The notes: generated by a model not told the origin, from the sequence alone. A stretch of DNA of 33,007 bases from Peribacillus acanthi (GCF_003073175.1 NZ_QBBX01000020.1:28141-61147), one strand, 5' to 3'. Counted from the first letter of the stretch, positions 1-11,929 are shown. Translations and numbers: made by a program.

Positions 1-53
1 ATTGTTCCGATGTTAACGTGTGGCTTAGAGCGATCGAATTTAGCTTTACCCAT
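1..53 (-). CDS. tuf: Elongation factor Tu, N-terminal fragment (gene runs off the window)
   Basis: Only the first 17 codons are present, reading MGKAKFDRSKPHVNIGT, the usual opening of Bacillaceae EF-Tu just before the first GTPase motif. EF-Tu-GTP delivers aminoacyl-tRNA to the ribosomal A site. The ATG at 53-51 is preceded by AAGGAGG eight bases upstream. It is the last gene of the rplGB-rpsL-rpsG-fusA-tuf group. The 123-base gap after fusA holds a likely promoter and a perfect 13-bp hairpin, so tuf is probably transcribed both by read-through and from its own start. Identity is secure from the N-terminus and the position after fusA. Confidence 0.95.
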   Translation of the reverse strand, partial: MGKAKFDRSKPHVNIGT

Positions 54-106
54 TTGGAATTCCTCCTTGATTTTTAAAAGTAAGTATTTTTTAAATCGTA
101 TATGTT

Positions 107-136
107 GCTATGAAAGCAGAGACCTGCTTTCATAGC
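107..136 (-). promoter_or_regulatory. Perfect 13-bp stem-loop in the tuf leader
   Basis: Arms at 107-119 and 124-136 are perfectly complementary and enclose a 4-base loop (GTCT on the minus strand). The bases that follow toward tuf are AACATATA, not a T run, so this is not a standard intrinsic terminator. It would start about 6 bases from the 5' end of a transcript made from the promoter at 148-176. A stabilising 5' hairpin or an RNA-processing site between fusA and tuf are the best explanations. Confidence 0.7.
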
Positions 137-147
137 TTACATAAGTA

Positions 148-176
148 GTTATACTTTAATAAGAGGTGAAAATCAA
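148..176 (-). promoter_or_regulatory. Probable sigma-A promoter for tuf
   Basis: The minus strand reads TTGATT (176-171), 17 bases, TATAAC (153-148). The -35 box begins immediately after the fusA stop codon. The -10 matches five of six consensus bases and the -35 four of six. The predicted start is near 142, giving a leader of about 90 bases before tuf. Inferred from sequence only. Confidence 0.55.
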
Positions 177-2255
177 TTATTCACCTTTATTTTTTTTGAT
201 AATTTCCTCAGAAATGCTCTTTGGAACTTCTTCGTAGTGATCGAAGTGCATAGAGAATACTCCACGACCTTGTGTATTAGAACGTAGGGATGTTGCATAT
301 CCAAACATTTCTGAAAGTGGAACCATCGCTTTAACAACTTGTGCGTTACCACGAGCTTCCATACCTTCTACACGTCCACGACGAGAAGTGATACCACCCA
401 TAATGTCTCCCATGTATTCTTCAGGGATTACAACTTCAACCTTCATGATAGGCTCAAGAATTACAGGCTTACATTTTGTTGCAGCGTTTTTAAGTGCCAT
501 AGAAGCGGCAATTTTAAACGCCATTTCACTAGAGTCAACATCATGGTAAGAACCATCGAATAATTTCGCTTTGATGTCAACTAGAGGGAATCCAGCTAAT
601 ACACCGCGATCAAGTGAATCTTCTAGACCAGCTTGAACTGCAGGGATGTATTCACGAGGAACAACCCCACCAACGATAGCATTTTCGAACTCGAATCCTT
701 TTCCTTCTTCGTTAGGAGAGAACTCAATCCAAACGTGACCGAATTGACCGCGTCCACCAGATTGACGAGCGAACTTACCTTCAACTTGCGCGCTTCCGCG
801 GAAAGTTTCACGGTATGCTACCTGAGGTGCACCAACGTTAGCTTCTACTTTGAATTCACGTCTCATACGATCAACAATGATGTCAAGGTGAAGCTCACCC
901 ATACCAGCGATGATAGTTTGTCCAGTTTCTTGGTCTGTGTGAGCACGGAAAGTAGGATCTTCCTCTTGAAGCTTTTGAAGAGCAGTAGACATTTTGTCTT
1001 GGTCTGCTTTTGACTTCGGCTCAACAGATAATTGGATAACTGGCTCAGGGAATTGCATAGACTCTAGGATTACTAGGTTCTTTTCATCACATAGAGTATC
1101 ACCTGTTGTAGTATCTTTAAGACCTACAGCAGCTGCGATGTCCCCTGCGTATACCATTGAAATCTCTTCACGAGAGTTAGCATGCATTTGTAGGATACGT
1201 CCTACACGCTCACGCTTACCTTTAGTAGAGTTTTGTACATAAGAACCTGAGCTCAAAGTACCTGAGTATACACGGAAGAATGTTAACTTACCAACATAAG
1301 GGTCAGTCATAACTTTGAATGCTAATGCAGAGAATGGAGCATCGTCACTTGAAGGACGAGTTACTTCTTCATCTGAATCAGGAAGAGTACCTTTGATTGC
1401 AGGTACATCTACTGGAGATGGAAGGTACTCGATTACTGCATCAAGCATTAATTGTACACCTTTATTTTTGAAAGCAGATCCACAGATTACTGGATAGAAT
1501 TCAACGTTTACAGTACCTTTACGAATCGCAGCTTTTAGCTCATCGTTAGAGATTTCTTCTCCACCAAGGTATCTTTCCATTAAATCTTCATCAAGCTCAG
1601 CAACCGCTTCAACTAACTTCTCGCGCCACTCTTGTGCTTGTTCCATGTATTCTTCTGGGATTTCACGCACTTCAATATCAGTTCCAAGGTCATTACCGTA
1701 GAAAGTTGCGTTCATTTCTACAAGGTCAATAATTGCTGAGAATTGATCTTCAGCACCGATTGGAAGTTGGATTGGGTGTGCGTTAGCTTGTAGACGCTCG
1801 TGCAAAGTCTTTACAGAGTAAAGGAAGTCTGCTCCGATTTTGTCCATTTTGTTTACGAATACAACACGTGGTACACCATATGTTGTAGCTTGACGCCATA
1901 CAGTTTCAGTTTGAGGCTCAACACCAGATTGAGCATCAAGTACTGCTACTGCACCGTCAAGTACACGCAGGGAACGCTCAACTTCAACCGTGAAGTCTAC
2001 GTGTCCTGGTGTATCGATGATGTTAACGCGGTGGTTTTTCCATTGTGCAGTTGTTGCTGCAGAAGTGATCGTAATACCACGCTCTTGTTCTTGTTCCATC
2101 CAGTCCATTTGGGAAGCACCTTCATGTGTTTCACCAATTTTATGGATACGACCTGTGTAATAAAGTACACGCTCAGTTGTTGTTGTTTTACCAGCATCGA
2201 TATGAGCCATGATACCAATATTACGTGTTTTTTCTAAGGAGAACTCTCTTGCCAT
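177..2255 (-). CDS. fusA: Elongation factor G
   Basis: This 692-residue GTPase drives ribosomal translocation and, with ribosome recycling factor, splits post-termination ribosomes. The G-domain motifs are intact: AHIDAGKT at residues 17-24, DTPGH at 81-85 and NKMD at 135-138. The remaining EF-G domains follow without a break, and the length equals that of B. subtilis EF-G. The ATG is preceded by AAGGAAGGAG about ten bases upstream. It lies 57 bases after rpsG in the str operon. No internal stop or frameshift is visible. A paralogue such as TetM is unlikely given the operon position and the typical N-terminus. Confidence 0.98.
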   Translation of the reverse strand: MAREFSLEKTRNIGIMAHIDAGKTTTTERVLYYTGRIHKIGETHEGASQMDWMEQEQERGITITSAATTAQWKNHRVNIIDTPGHVDFTVEVERSLRVLDGAVAVLDAQSGVEPQTETVWRQATTYGVPRVVFVNKMDKIGADFLYSVKTLHERLQANAHPIQLPIGAEDQFSAIIDLVEMNATFYGNDLGTDIEVREIPEEYMEQAQEWREKLVEAVAELDEDLMERYLGGEEISNDELKAAIRKGTVNVEFYPVICGSAFKNKGVQLMLDAVIEYLPSPVDVPAIKGTLPDSDEEVTRPSSDDAPFSALAFKVMTDPYVGKLTFFRVYSGTLSSGSYVQNSTKGKRERVGRILQMHANSREEISMVYAGDIAAAVGLKDTTTGDTLCDEKNLVILESMQFPEPVIQLSVEPKSKADQDKMSTALQKLQEEDPTFRAHTDQETGQTIIAGMGELHLDIIVDRMRREFKVEANVGAPQVAYRETFRGSAQVEGKFARQSGGRGQFGHVWIEFSPNEEGKGFEFENAIVGGVVPREYIPAVQAGLEDSLDRGVLAGFPLVDIKAKLFDGSYHDVDSSEMAFKIAASMALKNAATKCKPVILEPIMKVEVVIPEEYMGDIMGGITSRRGRVEGMEARGNAQVVKAMVPLSEMFGYATSLRSNTQGRGVFSMHFDHYEEVPKSISEEIIKKNKGE

Positions 2256-2312
2256 TGGGTCTTTCTCCTTCCTTATATGAGTATTAGTTTATTGTTTGGA
2301 TTAAAATAGATC

Positions 2313-2825
<513 letters not shown>

Positions 2826-2830
2826 TTAAA

Positions 2831-3280
<450 letters not shown>

Positions 3281-3313
3281 CTAGTCCCACACATCCAGGT
3301 GGTTCAAAAATGA

Positions 3314-3348
3314 GCAAAAACAAAGTTTTTGCAGTTTTCCGCAAAAAC
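3314..3348 (-). promoter_or_regulatory. Competing terminator-like and anti-terminator-like hairpins before rpsL
   Basis: Three 8-base blocks are complementary in turn: 3341-3348, 3325-3332 and 3314-3321. On the minus strand they read GTTTTTGC, GCAAAAAC and GTTTTTGC. The first pair leaves TTTGTTTTT after it, like an intrinsic terminator. The second pair would destroy the first. The element begins five bases after the rplGB stop codon. Confidence 0.5.
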
Positions 3349-3352
3349 AGTT

Positions 3353-3601
3353 TTACTTTTTAATTGCAACAGCTGCAGCTTTTACGTCGATCTTGCACGC
3401 TTTACCAAGCTTTTGCATTGAGTCAACATATGTTATGGTCACATTCTGTTCAGTTGCTAATTTCACTAGGTCCACTTTCAACTTAATGTCAGCGTCCTCA
3501 GCTAAAATTATTTCTGAGACTTCCTGATTCCTTAATGCGTTAGCTGTTTGTTTTGATCCTATAACAATTTCTTTCGCCTGTATGACTTTTTCATACGACA
3601 T
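3353..3601 (-). CDS. rplGB: L7Ae-family kink-turn RNA-binding protein (YbxF)
   Basis: This 82-residue protein of the L7Ae/L30e/Gadd45 fold binds kink-turn RNA. In B. subtilis the orthologue (YbxF, also called RplGB) has the same length and the same position before rpsL, and is reported as ribosome-associated and dispensable. Features seen are the NALRNQEVSEIILAEDAD region and a small-residue-rich C-terminus (KAAAVAIKK). The ATG follows TTTGGAGG. It is the first gene of the str transcription unit, with a good promoter just upstream. I infer that the downstream competing hairpins tune the ratio of this protein to S12/S7/EF-G. Confidence 0.93.
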   Translation of the reverse strand: MSYEKVIQAKEIVIGSKQTANALRNQEVSEIILAEDADIKLKVDLVKLATEQNVTITYVDSMQKLGKACKIDVKAAAVAIKK

Positions 3602-3647
3602 ATGTCAATCCTCCAAAGTTACAGGATATCATAGGAACACCTTTGCA

Positions 3648-3677
3648 ATAATAACACCTTTTCTACTCCCATGTCAA
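3648..3677 (-). promoter_or_regulatory. Sigma-A promoter for the rplGB-rpsL-rpsG-fusA-tuf unit
   Basis: The minus strand reads TTGACA (3677-3672), an 18-base spacer, and TATTAT (3653-3648). The -35 is perfect and the -10 matches five of six. It lies between the rpoC terminator and rplGB, leaving a leader of about 40 bases. Confidence 0.8.
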
Positions 3678-3740
3678 CTATACCAAAATATTTTTTTGAG
3701 TATTTGTTTAAAATGTAAGATTCAAGGTTTGATAATCATA

Positions 3741-3770
3741 AATACAAGGCCGGCGAAATCACCAGCCTTG
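3741..3770 (-). terminator. Intrinsic terminator after rpoC
   Basis: A 9-bp GC-rich stem (3745-3753 with 3762-3770, one G-T wobble) with an 8-base loop starts nine bases after the rpoC stop. The tail is TATTTATG, a weak U tract, so termination may be incomplete. A new promoter follows, which fits a transcript boundary here. Confidence 0.7.
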
Positions 3771-3779
3771 CAACAATAA

Positions 3780-6700
3780 TTATTCTACAGTGATTGCATC
3801 TTCATTAGATTCTTCTGCGAATACTGGAGTTGCTTTTCGGTAACGCTGCATTCCAGTACCAGCTGGTACTAGCTTACCAATGATAACATTTTCCTTAAGG
3901 CCAAGTAGCTCATCGCGTTTGCCTTTGATTGCCGCATCTGTAAGAACTCTAGTAGTTTCTTGGAAGGATGCAGCAGACAAGAAGGAGTCTGTTTCAAGAG
4001 AAGCTTTCGTAATCCCAAGAAGGATTGGTCTTCCTGTAGCAGGAATTTTACCTTCAAGAAGAGCGTTTGTATTTGCATCTGTAAATTGGTGGATATCCAG
4101 TAATGTTCCAGGTAATACATCCGTCTCACCTGCGTCAAGAACACGAATCTTACGTAGCATTTGACGTACCATTACTTCAACGTGCTTATCACCAATTTCT
4201 ACCCCTTGCATACGGTAAACACGTTGCACTTCACGTAACAAGTATTCTTGTACAGCAAGAGTGTCTTTGATTTTTAATAGTTCTTTTGGATCGATAGAAC
4301 CTTCAGTCATTTCTTGACCACGAGCGATCTTAGAGTCGACAGTCACTTTTAGACGAGCTGTGTACGGAACTGTATATGTTCTAGATTCAACCTCACCTTG
4401 AACGACAATCTCCTGTTGCTTGTCTTTTCCTTCATTAATCGCAACGATTGTGCCATCAATTTCAGATATAACTGCTTGCCCTTTTGGATTTCTTGCTTCG
4501 AAGATTTCTTGGATACGAGGTAAACCTTGAGTAATATCGTCTCCAGCAACCCCACCTGTATGGAACGTACGCATTGTTAACTGCGTTCCTGGTTCACCGA
4601 TGGACTGTGCAGCGATAATACCAACAGCTTCACCAACTTCAACCTCTTGACCAGTAGCAAGGTTTCGACCATAACATTTCTTACATACACCATGACGAGT
4701 GTTACATGTAAATGCTGAACGAATCCAAACAGACTGTATTCCAAGGTCTTCAATTTGTATAGCCAAATCTTCTGTAATCAAACCATTCTCAGGAACAATC
4801 ACTTCTTGTGTTTCTGGATGTTTGATTGATTTTCTAGCATATCTTCCAATTAAGCGCTCTTCTAGACGTTCAATGATTTCCGTTCCATCTCTCAAGGCTT
4901 CTACACGTAAACCACGATCTGTTCCGCAGTCGTCATCACGGACAATTACGTCCTGTGCAACGTCTACGAGACGGCGTGTAAGGTATCCAGAGTCAGCTGT
5001 TTTAAGGGCTGTATCAGCAAGACCTTTACGCGCTCCGTGAGTAGATATGAAGTATTCTAATACAGTTAGACCTTCACGGAAGCTTGATTTGATTGGTAGT
5101 TCAATAATTCGGCCAGCCGGGTTGGCCATTAGACCACGCATACCAGCTAACTGTGTAAAGTTAGATGCGTTACCACGGGCACCAGAATCACTCATCATAA
5201 AGATTGGGTTACGGTTATCCAAGGACTTCATCAGTTTTGCCTGAATATCATCCTTCGCAATACTCCAGATTGAAATTACACGATCATAACGCTCATCTTC
5301 AGTAATTAGTCCACGTCTGAATTGCTTCATAACGTTGTCTACCTTCGTTTGCGCTTCCTCGATAATTACATTCTTTTCTTTTAATACTACGATATCTGCC
5401 ACACCAACTGTAATACCAGCTTTTGTGGAGTATCTGAATCCAAGGTCCTTCATGCGATCCAGCATTTTAGACGTTTCTGTGATTTTGAAACGCTTGAATA
5501 CTTCAGCAATAATATTTCCAAGGATTTTCTTTTTAAACGGCTCAATGATTGGTTGTGCCTCAATAGTTTCTTTTACGTTTTGACCCTTTTCAATGAAGAA
5601 TCTCTCAGGAGTTTTCACTTCTAAGTTTTCTTTTGTAGGCTCATTGATGTATGGGAACGTTTCAGGAAGGATTTCATTGAAAATCAACTTCCCTACTGTT
5701 GTCATCAATAGCATTTGTTTTTGCTCTTCAGTGAATGTTTGGTTGTTTAATGATGAAGCATGTACAGCTACACGCGTATGCAAGTGCACATAACCATTTT
5801 GGTATGCCACTAGTGCTTCGTTTGTATCTTTAAACACCATACCCTCGCCGACAGCTCCAGCTCTTTCCAAGGTTAAGTAGTAGTTTCCTAATACCATGTC
5901 CTGGGATGGAGTAACAACAGGTTTACCATCTTTAGGGTTCAAGATATTTTGTGCCGCTAACATTAGAAGACGAGCTTCTGCTTGAGCTTCGGATGATAAC
6001 GGAACGTGTACAGCCATTTGGTCACCGTCAAAGTCCGCATTGTATGCTGTACATACAAGTGGATGAAGACGGATTGCACGACCTTCTACTAATGTAGGTT
6101 CAAACGCTTGGATACCTAGTCTGTGAAGAGTTGGGGCACGGTTCAATAGAACCGGATGCTCCTTAATGACAGATTCTAGTACGTCCCAAACGTCAGGAGA
6201 AAGTCTTTCAATCTTTCTCTTGGCAGACTTGATATTGTGAGCAAGACCTTTGCCTACAAGTTCTTTCATAACGAAAGGTTTGAACAATTCTAAAGCCATT
6301 TCTTTAGGAAGACCACATTGGTACATTTTTAAGTTTGGACCTACTACGATAACGGAACGACCAGAATAGTCAACACGTTTACCAAGTAAGTTTTGACGGA
6401 AACGACCTTGTTTCCCTTTCAGCATATGAGATAAAGATTTCAAAGGTCTGTTACCTGGTCCTGTAACTGGACGGCCACGACGACCATTGTCAATCAATGC
6501 ATCAACTGCTTCTTGAAGCATACGCTTCTCATTTTGAACAATAATACTTGGAGCGCCTAAATCCAATAAACGCTTCAAACGATTATTACGGTTGATTACT
6601 CGACGATATAAGTCATTTAGGTCGGATGTTGCGAAACGTCCTCCATCTAATTGAACCATCGGCCGTAATTCTGGTGGGATTACCGGTAGAACCTCTAAAA

Positions 6701-7379
6701 TCATCCAAGAAGGTTCATTTCCAGAGTTACGGAAAGCTTCTAACACTTCTAAACGCTTAATTGCTCTTGTACGACGTTGTCCTTGAGCAGTCTTAAGCTC
6801 TTCTTTTAGACCCTCAACTTCTTTTTCAGTGTCGATATCTGAAAGAAGCTTACGAATTGCTTCAGCACCCATTGCTGCTTGAAACTTATTGCCATACTTT
6901 TCACGATAAGCGCGGTATTCTTTTTCAGATAGAAGTTGTTTCTTTTCTAATGCTGTATCACCTGATTCAGTAACCACATATGAAGCGAAATAGATAACTT
7001 CTTCTAGAGCCCTAGGGGACATGTCAAGGACAAGTCCCATACGGCTAGGAATACCTTTGAAATACCAAATATGGGATACAGGAGCAGCTAGCTCGATGTG
7101 ACCCATGCGCTCACGACGCACCTTTGCACGAGTAACTTCTACTCCGCATCGATCGCAGACAACACCTTTATAACGAACACGTTTGTATTTTCCACAATGA
7201 CATTCCCAATCTTTTTGCGGACCAAAGATACGTTCGCAGAAAAGACCGTCTTTTTCCGGTTTCAACGTACGATAGTTGATTGTTTCCGGTTTTTTTACTT
7301 CACCAAATGACCAAGAACGAATCTTGTCAGGTGAAGCTAGACCAATTTTCATATACTCAAAATTATTAACGTCTAGCAA
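3780..7379 (-). CDS. rpoC: DNA-directed RNA polymerase subunit beta'
   Basis: The 1199-residue beta' subunit forms one jaw and the active site of RNA polymerase. The N-terminal zinc site shows C60, C62, C75 and C78. The catalytic magnesium loop NADFDGDQ is at 447-454 with D449, D451 and D453. The second zinc cluster ([11 protein letters not shown]) and the trigger-loop region ([16 protein letters not shown]) follow. The length equals the B. subtilis protein. The start codon is TTG (7379-7377), giving [10 protein letters not shown], with GGGAGGT seven bases upstream. That SD can pair with bases overlapping the start codon. It follows rpoB by 56 bases and ends at a hairpin terminator. Confidence 0.98.
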   Translation of the reverse strand: MLDVNNFEYMKIGLASPDKIRSWSFGEVKKPETINYRTLKPEKDGLFCERIFGPQKDWECHCGKYKRVRYKGVVCDRCGVEVTRAKVRRERMGHIELAAPVSHIWYFKGIPSRMGLVLDMSPRALEEVIYFASYVVTESGDTALEKKQLLSEKEYRAYREKYGNKFQAAMGAEAIRKLLSDIDTEKEVEGLKEELKTAQGQRRTRAIKRLEVLEAFRNSGNEPSWMILEVLPVIPPELRPMVQLDGGRFATSDLNDLYRRVINRNNRLKRLLDLGAPSIIVQNEKRMLQEAVDALIDNGRRGRPVTGPGNRPLKSLSHMLKGKQGRFRQNLLGKRVDYSGRSVIVVGPNLKMYQCGLPKEMALELFKPFVMKELVGKGLAHNIKSAKRKIERLSPDVWDVLESVIKEHPVLLNRAPTLHRLGIQAFEPTLVEGRAIRLHPLVCTAYNADFDGDQMAVHVPLSSEAQAEARLLMLAAQNILNPKDGKPVVTPSQDMVLGNYYLTLERAGAVGEGMVFKDTNEALVAYQNGYVHLHTRVAVHASSLNNQTFTEEQKQMLLMTTVGKLIFNEILPETFPYINEPTKENLEVKTPERFFIEKGQNVKETIEAQPIIEPFKKKILGNIIAEVFKRFKITETSKMLDRMKDLGFRYSTKAGITVGVADIVVLKEKNVIIEEAQTKVDNVMKQFRRGLITEDERYDRVISIWSIAKDDIQAKLMKSLDNRNPIFMMSDSGARGNASNFTQLAGMRGLMANPAGRIIELPIKSSFREGLTVLEYFISTHGARKGLADTALKTADSGYLTRRLVDVAQDVIVRDDDCGTDRGLRVEALRDGTEIIERLEERLIGRYARKSIKHPETQEVIVPENGLITEDLAIQIEDLGIQSVWIRSAFTCNTRHGVCKKCYGRNLATGQEVEVGEAVGIIAAQSIGEPGTQLTMRTFHTGGVAGDDITQGLPRIQEIFEARNPKGQAVISEIDGTIVAINEGKDKQQEIVVQGEVESRTYTVPYTARLKVTVDSKIARGQEMTEGSIDPKELLKIKDTLAVQEYLLREVQRVYRMQGVEIGDKHVEVMVRQMLRKIRVLDAGETDVLPGTLLDIHQFTDANTNALLEGKIPATGRPILLGITKASLETDSFLSAASFQETTRVLTDAAIKGKRDELLGLKENVIIGKLVPAGTGMQRYRKATPVFAEESNEDAITVE

Positions 7380-7435
7380 GGGGCCTACCTCCCTTATGAT
7401 CTCCAGGTTTTACCCTTATTGCCTATAGTGAATGA

Positions 7436-10400
7436 TTATTTAACTTCTGTTTCCTCAAGAGGTACAGAATCTGTCTTTAATTCTGGCTCTAATGATAAAG
7501 CATCTGCTTGGTGAATATCTTCATCATCTTCTGTATCACGCATTTCGATTTCTTTATCATCGCTAGATAGGATTTTAACATCCATACCTAAGCTTTGAAG
7601 TTCTTTTATCAATACTTTGAATGATTCTGGTACACCTGGTTCTGGTACATTCTCACCTTTAACAATTGCTTCGTATGTCTTCACACGACCAACAACATCA
7701 TCGGATTTGACAGTAAGAATTTCTTGTAGGGTGTAAGCAGCACCATAAGCTTCAAGTGCCCAAACCTCCATCTCACCGAAACGTTGTCCACCGAATTGAG
7801 CTTTACCTCCAAGTGGCTGTTGTGTAACAAGTGAGTATGGACCAGTTGAACGAGCATGTAACTTGTCGTCAACCATGTGAGCAAGTTTAATCATGTACAT
7901 GACACCGACGGATACACGGTTATCAAACGGTTCACCAGAACGACCATCATATAACACAGTCTTCGCATCACGAGCCATTCCTGCTTCTTCAATAGTAGAC
8001 CATACATCTTCCTCACGAGCGCCATCAAATACTGGTGAAGCAACGTGAATACCCAATGCACGAGCCGCCATTCCTAGATGCAACTCTAATACCTGACCGA
8101 TGTTCATACGTGAAGGTACGCCCAACGGATTTAACATGATGTCAACAGGTGTTCCATCTGGTAGATATGGCATGTCTTCTTCAGGAAGGATACGGGAGAT
8201 TACCCCTTTATTACCATGGCGACCGGCCATTTTATCCCCTTCAGAAATTTTACGTTTTTGAACGATGTAGACGCGTACCAATTGGTTTACACCTGGTGGT
8301 AACTCATCTCCATCTTCACGATTGAAGACTTTCACGTCAAGGACAATCCCGCCTCCACCGTGAGGTACACGAAGTGATGTATCACGAACTTCACGAGCTT
8401 TTTCACCGAAAATAGCATGTAGAAGTCGTTCTTCTGCAGTAAGTTCCGTCACACCCTTAGGAGTAACTTTACCCACTAACAAATCTCCGTCTTTTACTTC
8501 AGCTCCGACGCGGACAATTCCACGCTCATCTAGATTACGAAGTGCATCTTCCCCTACGTTAGGTATATCACGAGTGATTTCCTCAGGTCCAAGCTTCGTA
8601 TCACGAGATTCGGATTCATATTCCTCAATATGAATAGAAGTATAAACATCATCTTTCACAAGTCGCTCACTCATGATGATGGCATCCTCATAGTTATAGC
8701 CATCCCAAGTCATGAACGCGACAAGTACGTTACGACCTAAAGCCAATTCACCCTTCTCCATGGAAGGACCATCAGCAAGGATTTCTCCTCTAACTACACG
8801 GTCACCGACACTTACGATTGGGCGTTGATTATAACAAGTTCCTTGGTTGGAACGAATAAATTTCAACATGCGATATTTATCAAGATCGCCTTTTACTTCT
8901 TGTCCGTCCACATCTTTCACACGACGAACCCAAACTTCTCTAGATTCAACATGTTCTACAATACCTTCATGCTTACAAATCACTGCAGCACCGGAGTCTT
9001 TAGCAGAAACATATTCCATACCAGTACCAACAATCGGCGCTTCCGGCTGCATCAAAGGAACAGCCTGACGTTGCATGTTCGCTCCCATTAGGGCACGGTT
9101 GGAGTCATCATTTTCTAAGAACGGGATACAAGCTGTCGCAGCCGATACCACCTGCTTAGGAGATACGTCCATGTAGTCCACACGATCATTTTTAACAACC
9201 GTATTTTCTCCACGGAAACGAGCAACTACTTCATCATCAAGGAATGAACCGTCATCATCTAAACGAACATTCGCTTGAGCCACTACATATAGATCTTCTT
9301 CGTCAGCAGTTAAGTAATCGATTTTACCTGTTACTTTACCTGTTTCAGGATCTACACGTCTGTAAGGTGTCTCGATGAATCCAAAACGGTTCACTTTTGC
9401 GAAACTGGATAGTGAGTTGATCAAACCGATGTTTGGACCCTCAGGAGTTTCGATTGGACACATACGACCATAGTGAGAATAATGAACGTCACGCACTTCA
9501 AAGCCTGCTCGCTCACGCGTTAAACCACCAGGTCCTAAAGCGGACAAACGACGCTTATGAGTAAGCTCAGCAAGCGGATTTGTTTGATCCATGAACTGGG
9601 ATAACTGTGAGCTTCCAAAGAACTCTTTAATAGAAGCAATAACAGGACGAATATTAATTAATTGTTGTGGTGTAATCGTGTTCGTGTCTTGGATGGACAT
9701 TCTTTCACGTACAACACGCTCCATACGGGATAGACCGATACGGAATTGATTTTGTAACAACTCACCTACAGAACGAAGGCGACGGTTACCTAAGTGGTCA
9801 ATATCATCTGTATCTCCAACAGAGTGAAGTAGGTTGAAGAAGTAACTAATGGAAGCTACGATGTCAGCAGGTGTAATGTTCTTAATCTGCTCAACGACAT
9901 TTGCATTACCAATAATATTAATTTCCTTCTCACCATCTACATCTCCGGGAGCAAATGTTTTAATAGATTGAACACGAACGTCTTCATCTACTACTCCACC
10001 CACAAGAGTTACATCTTTAGAACCAATGCCTGCCTCTAAGTGAGGAATAATACGATCAAGAGTACGACGATCTAGAAGTGTTCCTTTTTCTACGATGATT
10101 TCACCTGTTTCAGGATCAACTAGTGTTTCTGCAATACGTTGATTGAATAGGCGGTTTTTAATATGAAGTTTTTTATTGATTTTGTAGCGACCAACATTCG
10201 CTAAATCATAGCGCTTTGGATCGAAGAAGCGTGACACAAGCAAGCTTTTTGCATTTTCTACAGTTGGTGGTTCACCAGGACGTAGTCGCTCATAAATTTC
10301 AAGCAATGCTTTTTCAGTGCTTTCTGTGTTATCTTTTTCTAGCGTATTTCTGATATATTCATTGTCACCGATTAAGTCGATGATTTCTTGATCAGAGCCA

Positions 10401-11002
10401 AATCCTAATGCACGTAAAAGGACCGTTACTGGAAGTTTCCTTGTACGATCAATTCTCACATACACTACATCTTTAGCATCTGTCTCATATTCAAGCCATG
10501 CACCACGGTTTGGAATCACCGTTGCCGTGAAGCCTCTCTTACCATTTTTATCAATTTTCTTGCTGAAATACACACTTGGAGAACGAACTAACTGAGAAAC
10601 GATAACGCGTTCTGCTCCGTTAATAATAAATGTGCCTGTTTCCGTCATTAAAGGAAAGTCGCCCATGAATACATCTTGGTCTTTTACTTCCCCTGTTTCT
10701 TTATTTACAAGACGGACCTTCACACGAAGCGGTGCAGAATATGTAACATCTCGCTCTTTCGACTCTTCAACGGAGTATTTTGGATCTCCGAGGCTATAAT
10801 CGATAAATTCAAGCGAAAGATTACCCGTGAAATCCTCGATAGGTGAAATATCCTGAAACATTTCACGTAATCCTTCATCCAAGAACCATTGATAGGAAGA
10901 AGTTTGGATTTCAATAAGGTTTGGTAACTCTAAAACCTCGCTAATTCGTGCATAACTTCTGCGTTGGCGGTGTCGTCCATACTGAACAAGTTGACCTGTC
11001 AA
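7436..11002 (-). CDS. rpoB: DNA-directed RNA polymerase subunit beta
   Basis: The 1188-residue beta subunit is the catalytic partner of RpoC. I start at the TTG at 11002-11000 ([10 protein letters not shown]) because AGGGG lies eight bases upstream. The frame is open three codons further to a GTG, but that codon abuts the SD. With this start the rifampicin pocket falls at the standard Bacillus numbers: Q469, D472, H482, R484 and S487 are all wild type, predicting rifampicin sensitivity. Conserved blocks such as [16 protein letters not shown] and [13 protein letters not shown] are intact, and the C-terminus is acidic and variable. It has its own promoter and a roughly 215-base leader with a terminator-like hairpin. 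Confidence 0.98.
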   Translation of the reverse strand: MTGQLVQYGRHRQRRSYARISEVLELPNLIEIQTSSYQWFLDEGLREMFQDISPIEDFTGNLSLEFIDYSLGDPKYSVEESKERDVTYSAPLRVKVRLVNKETGEVKDQDVFMGDFPLMTETGTFIINGAERVIVSQLVRSPSVYFSKKIDKNGKRGFTATVIPNRGAWLEYETDAKDVVYVRIDRTRKLPVTVLLRALGFGSDQEIIDLIGDNEYIRNTLEKDNTESTEKALLEIYERLRPGEPPTVENAKSLLVSRFFDPKRYDLANVGRYKINKKLHIKNRLFNQRIAETLVDPETGEIIVEKGTLLDRRTLDRIIPHLEAGIGSKDVTLVGGVVDEDVRVQSIKTFAPGDVDGEKEINIIGNANVVEQIKNITPADIVASISYFFNLLHSVGDTDDIDHLGNRRLRSVGELLQNQFRIGLSRMERVVRERMSIQDTNTITPQQLINIRPVIASIKEFFGSSQLSQFMDQTNPLAELTHKRRLSALGPGGLTRERAGFEVRDVHYSHYGRMCPIETPEGPNIGLINSLSSFAKVNRFGFIETPYRRVDPETGKVTGKIDYLTADEEDLYVVAQANVRLDDDGSFLDDEVVARFRGENTVVKNDRVDYMDVSPKQVVSAATACIPFLENDDSNRALMGANMQRQAVPLMQPEAPIVGTGMEYVSAKDSGAAVICKHEGIVEHVESREVWVRRVKDVDGQEVKGDLDKYRMLKFIRSNQGTCYNQRPIVSVGDRVVRGEILADGPSMEKGELALGRNVLVAFMTWDGYNYEDAIIMSERLVKDDVYTSIHIEEYESESRDTKLGPEEITRDIPNVGEDALRNLDERGIVRVGAEVKDGDLLVGKVTPKGVTELTAEERLLHAIFGEKAREVRDTSLRVPHGGGGIVLDVKVFNREDGDELPPGVNQLVRVYIVQKRKISEGDKMAGRHGNKGVISRILPEEDMPYLPDGTPVDIMLNPLGVPSRMNIGQVLELHLGMAARALGIHVASPVFDGAREEDVWSTIEEAGMARDAKTVLYDGRSGEPFDNRVSVGVMYMIKLAHMVDDKLHARSTGPYSLVTQQPLGGKAQFGGQRFGEMEVWALEAYGAAYTLQEILTVKSDDVVGRVKTYEAIVKGENVPEPGVPESFKVLIKELQSLGMDVKILSSDDKEIEMRDTEDDEDIHQADALSLEPELKTDSVPLEETEVK

Positions 11003-11070
11003 CAGATTCACCCCTCAAATCAAGCATTATAAGGATCTATCATCTAAAAGAACTGAAAATTCCCTTAGAC

Positions 11071-11101
11071 AAAAAGAAAATGGTTTTTATTTCAAAACCA
11101 T
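11071..11101 (-). terminator. Terminator-like hairpin in the rpoB leader (possible attenuator)
   Basis: Arms at 11080-11087 and 11094-11101 pair perfectly over 8 bp (ATGGTTTT/AAAACCAT) around a 6-base loop. On the minus strand TTTCTTTTTG follows directly. The stem is AU-rich and therefore weak. It lies about 70 bases before the rpoB start, inside the leader from the promoter at 11224-11252, so it could set the fraction of transcripts that reach rpoBC. Confidence 0.5.
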
Positions 11102-11223
11102 ATTTCACATAAAACGCACTATTATTTATATATTTTTCCCAATTCAACCAAATCTTATACTATTAATTTTAAAAATAGCAAAAAATAGGCATAGCAAAGG
11201 AAAGTATATATATGCATTTTATA

Positions 11224-11252
11224 ATACTAACATAGCAAAAAAATCAAGTCAA
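11224..11252 (-). promoter_or_regulatory. Candidate sigma-A promoter for rpoBC
   Basis: The minus strand reads TTGACT (11252-11247), 17 bases, TAGTAT (11229-11224), followed by a second AT-rich hexamer TATAAA. The -35 overlaps the rsmC stop codon. The -35 matches five of six consensus bases and the -10 four of six. Transcription from here would give a leader of about 215 bases before rpoB. Confidence 0.5.
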
Positions 11253-11854
11253 TTTTTTTTAGAGAAAACAATAAAATATCCTTTTTTCTTTTCTGCAATC
11301 TCTACGTTACCAAAAACCTCTTCCATTTTCGCCATAGCTGATGGAGCTCCTTGCTTCTTCTGAATCACAATCCAGAGCTCCCCACCTTCAACTAGATGGT
11401 CATAACTTTCAGACAAGATTGTGTGGACTACATTTTTCCCAGCCCTTATCGGCGGATTGGAAAGAATAGCAACATACTTACTTCCTTCTATTTTTTCATA
11501 CACATTACTTTCGTGAATGTTCACATTACCGATACCGTTAGCTTGTGCATTATGTTTCGCCAACTCAATCGCCCGGTCATTTACATCTACCATTTCAACA
11601 TGACGGTTAGGATACAATTTCCCAAGTGTTAATCCAATTGGCCCATATCCACATCCGACATCTAGTATGTCACCATCTAGATCCTCAGGTATAACAAATG
11701 TTTCTATTAATAAACGCGATCCAAAGTCCACCTCACTTTTAGAGAATACCCCGTTATCAGTTTTAAACTTAAGCGAGTGGCCTCTAAGGGTGAAATCCCA
11801 ATACTTCGGTCGACTTTCTATGTTAGGGTTTTTGGAGTAATAATGTTCTGTCAA
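11249..11854 (-). CDS. rsmC: Class I SAM-dependent methyltransferase, RsmC/YbxB type
   Basis: A 201-residue Rossmann-fold methyltransferase. The SAM-binding motif DVGCGYGPIGL spans residues 65-75, and the NPP catalytic motif of N-methyltransferases is at 133-135. By homology to RsmC it should methylate G1207 of 16S rRNA; that substrate is inferred. The orthologue YbxB has the same size and lies between rplL and rpoB in B. subtilis. The start codon is TTG (11854-11852), with AAAGGAGGA seven bases upstream; no ATG lies near the SD. It follows the rplL terminator, and I see no clear promoter of its own, so it is probably expressed by read-through. Confidence 0.88.
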   Translation of the reverse strand: MTEHYYSKNPNIESRPKYWDFTLRGHSLKFKTDNGVFSKSEVDFGSRLLIETFVIPEDLDGDILDVGCGYGPIGLTLGKLYPNRHVEMVDVNDRAIELAKHNAQANGIGNVNIHESNVYEKIEGSKYVAILSNPPIRAGKNVVHTILSESYDHLVEGGELWIVIQKKQGAPSAMAKMEEVFGNVEIAEKKKGYFIVFSKKN

Positions 11855-11929
11855 TGGATACTCCTCCTTTTGAAAGGATCATATGAAGAGAAATCTTTTC
11901 GAAGAAAGATGGAAGAATTAATATTGATT

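Noticed and set aside
107-136. The tuf leader hairpin as an intrinsic terminator
   Set aside because: No T run follows the stem on the minus strand.
633-2237. Long plus-strand open frames antisense to fusA (for example 633-1013 and 1800-2237)
   Set aside because: They mirror codon bias of the EF-G gene, lack SDs and show no protein-like composition.
8825-9091. Two overlapping plus-strand frames antisense to rpoB
   Set aside because: Both lie inside the highly conserved rpoB coding region and have no SD or recognisable motif.
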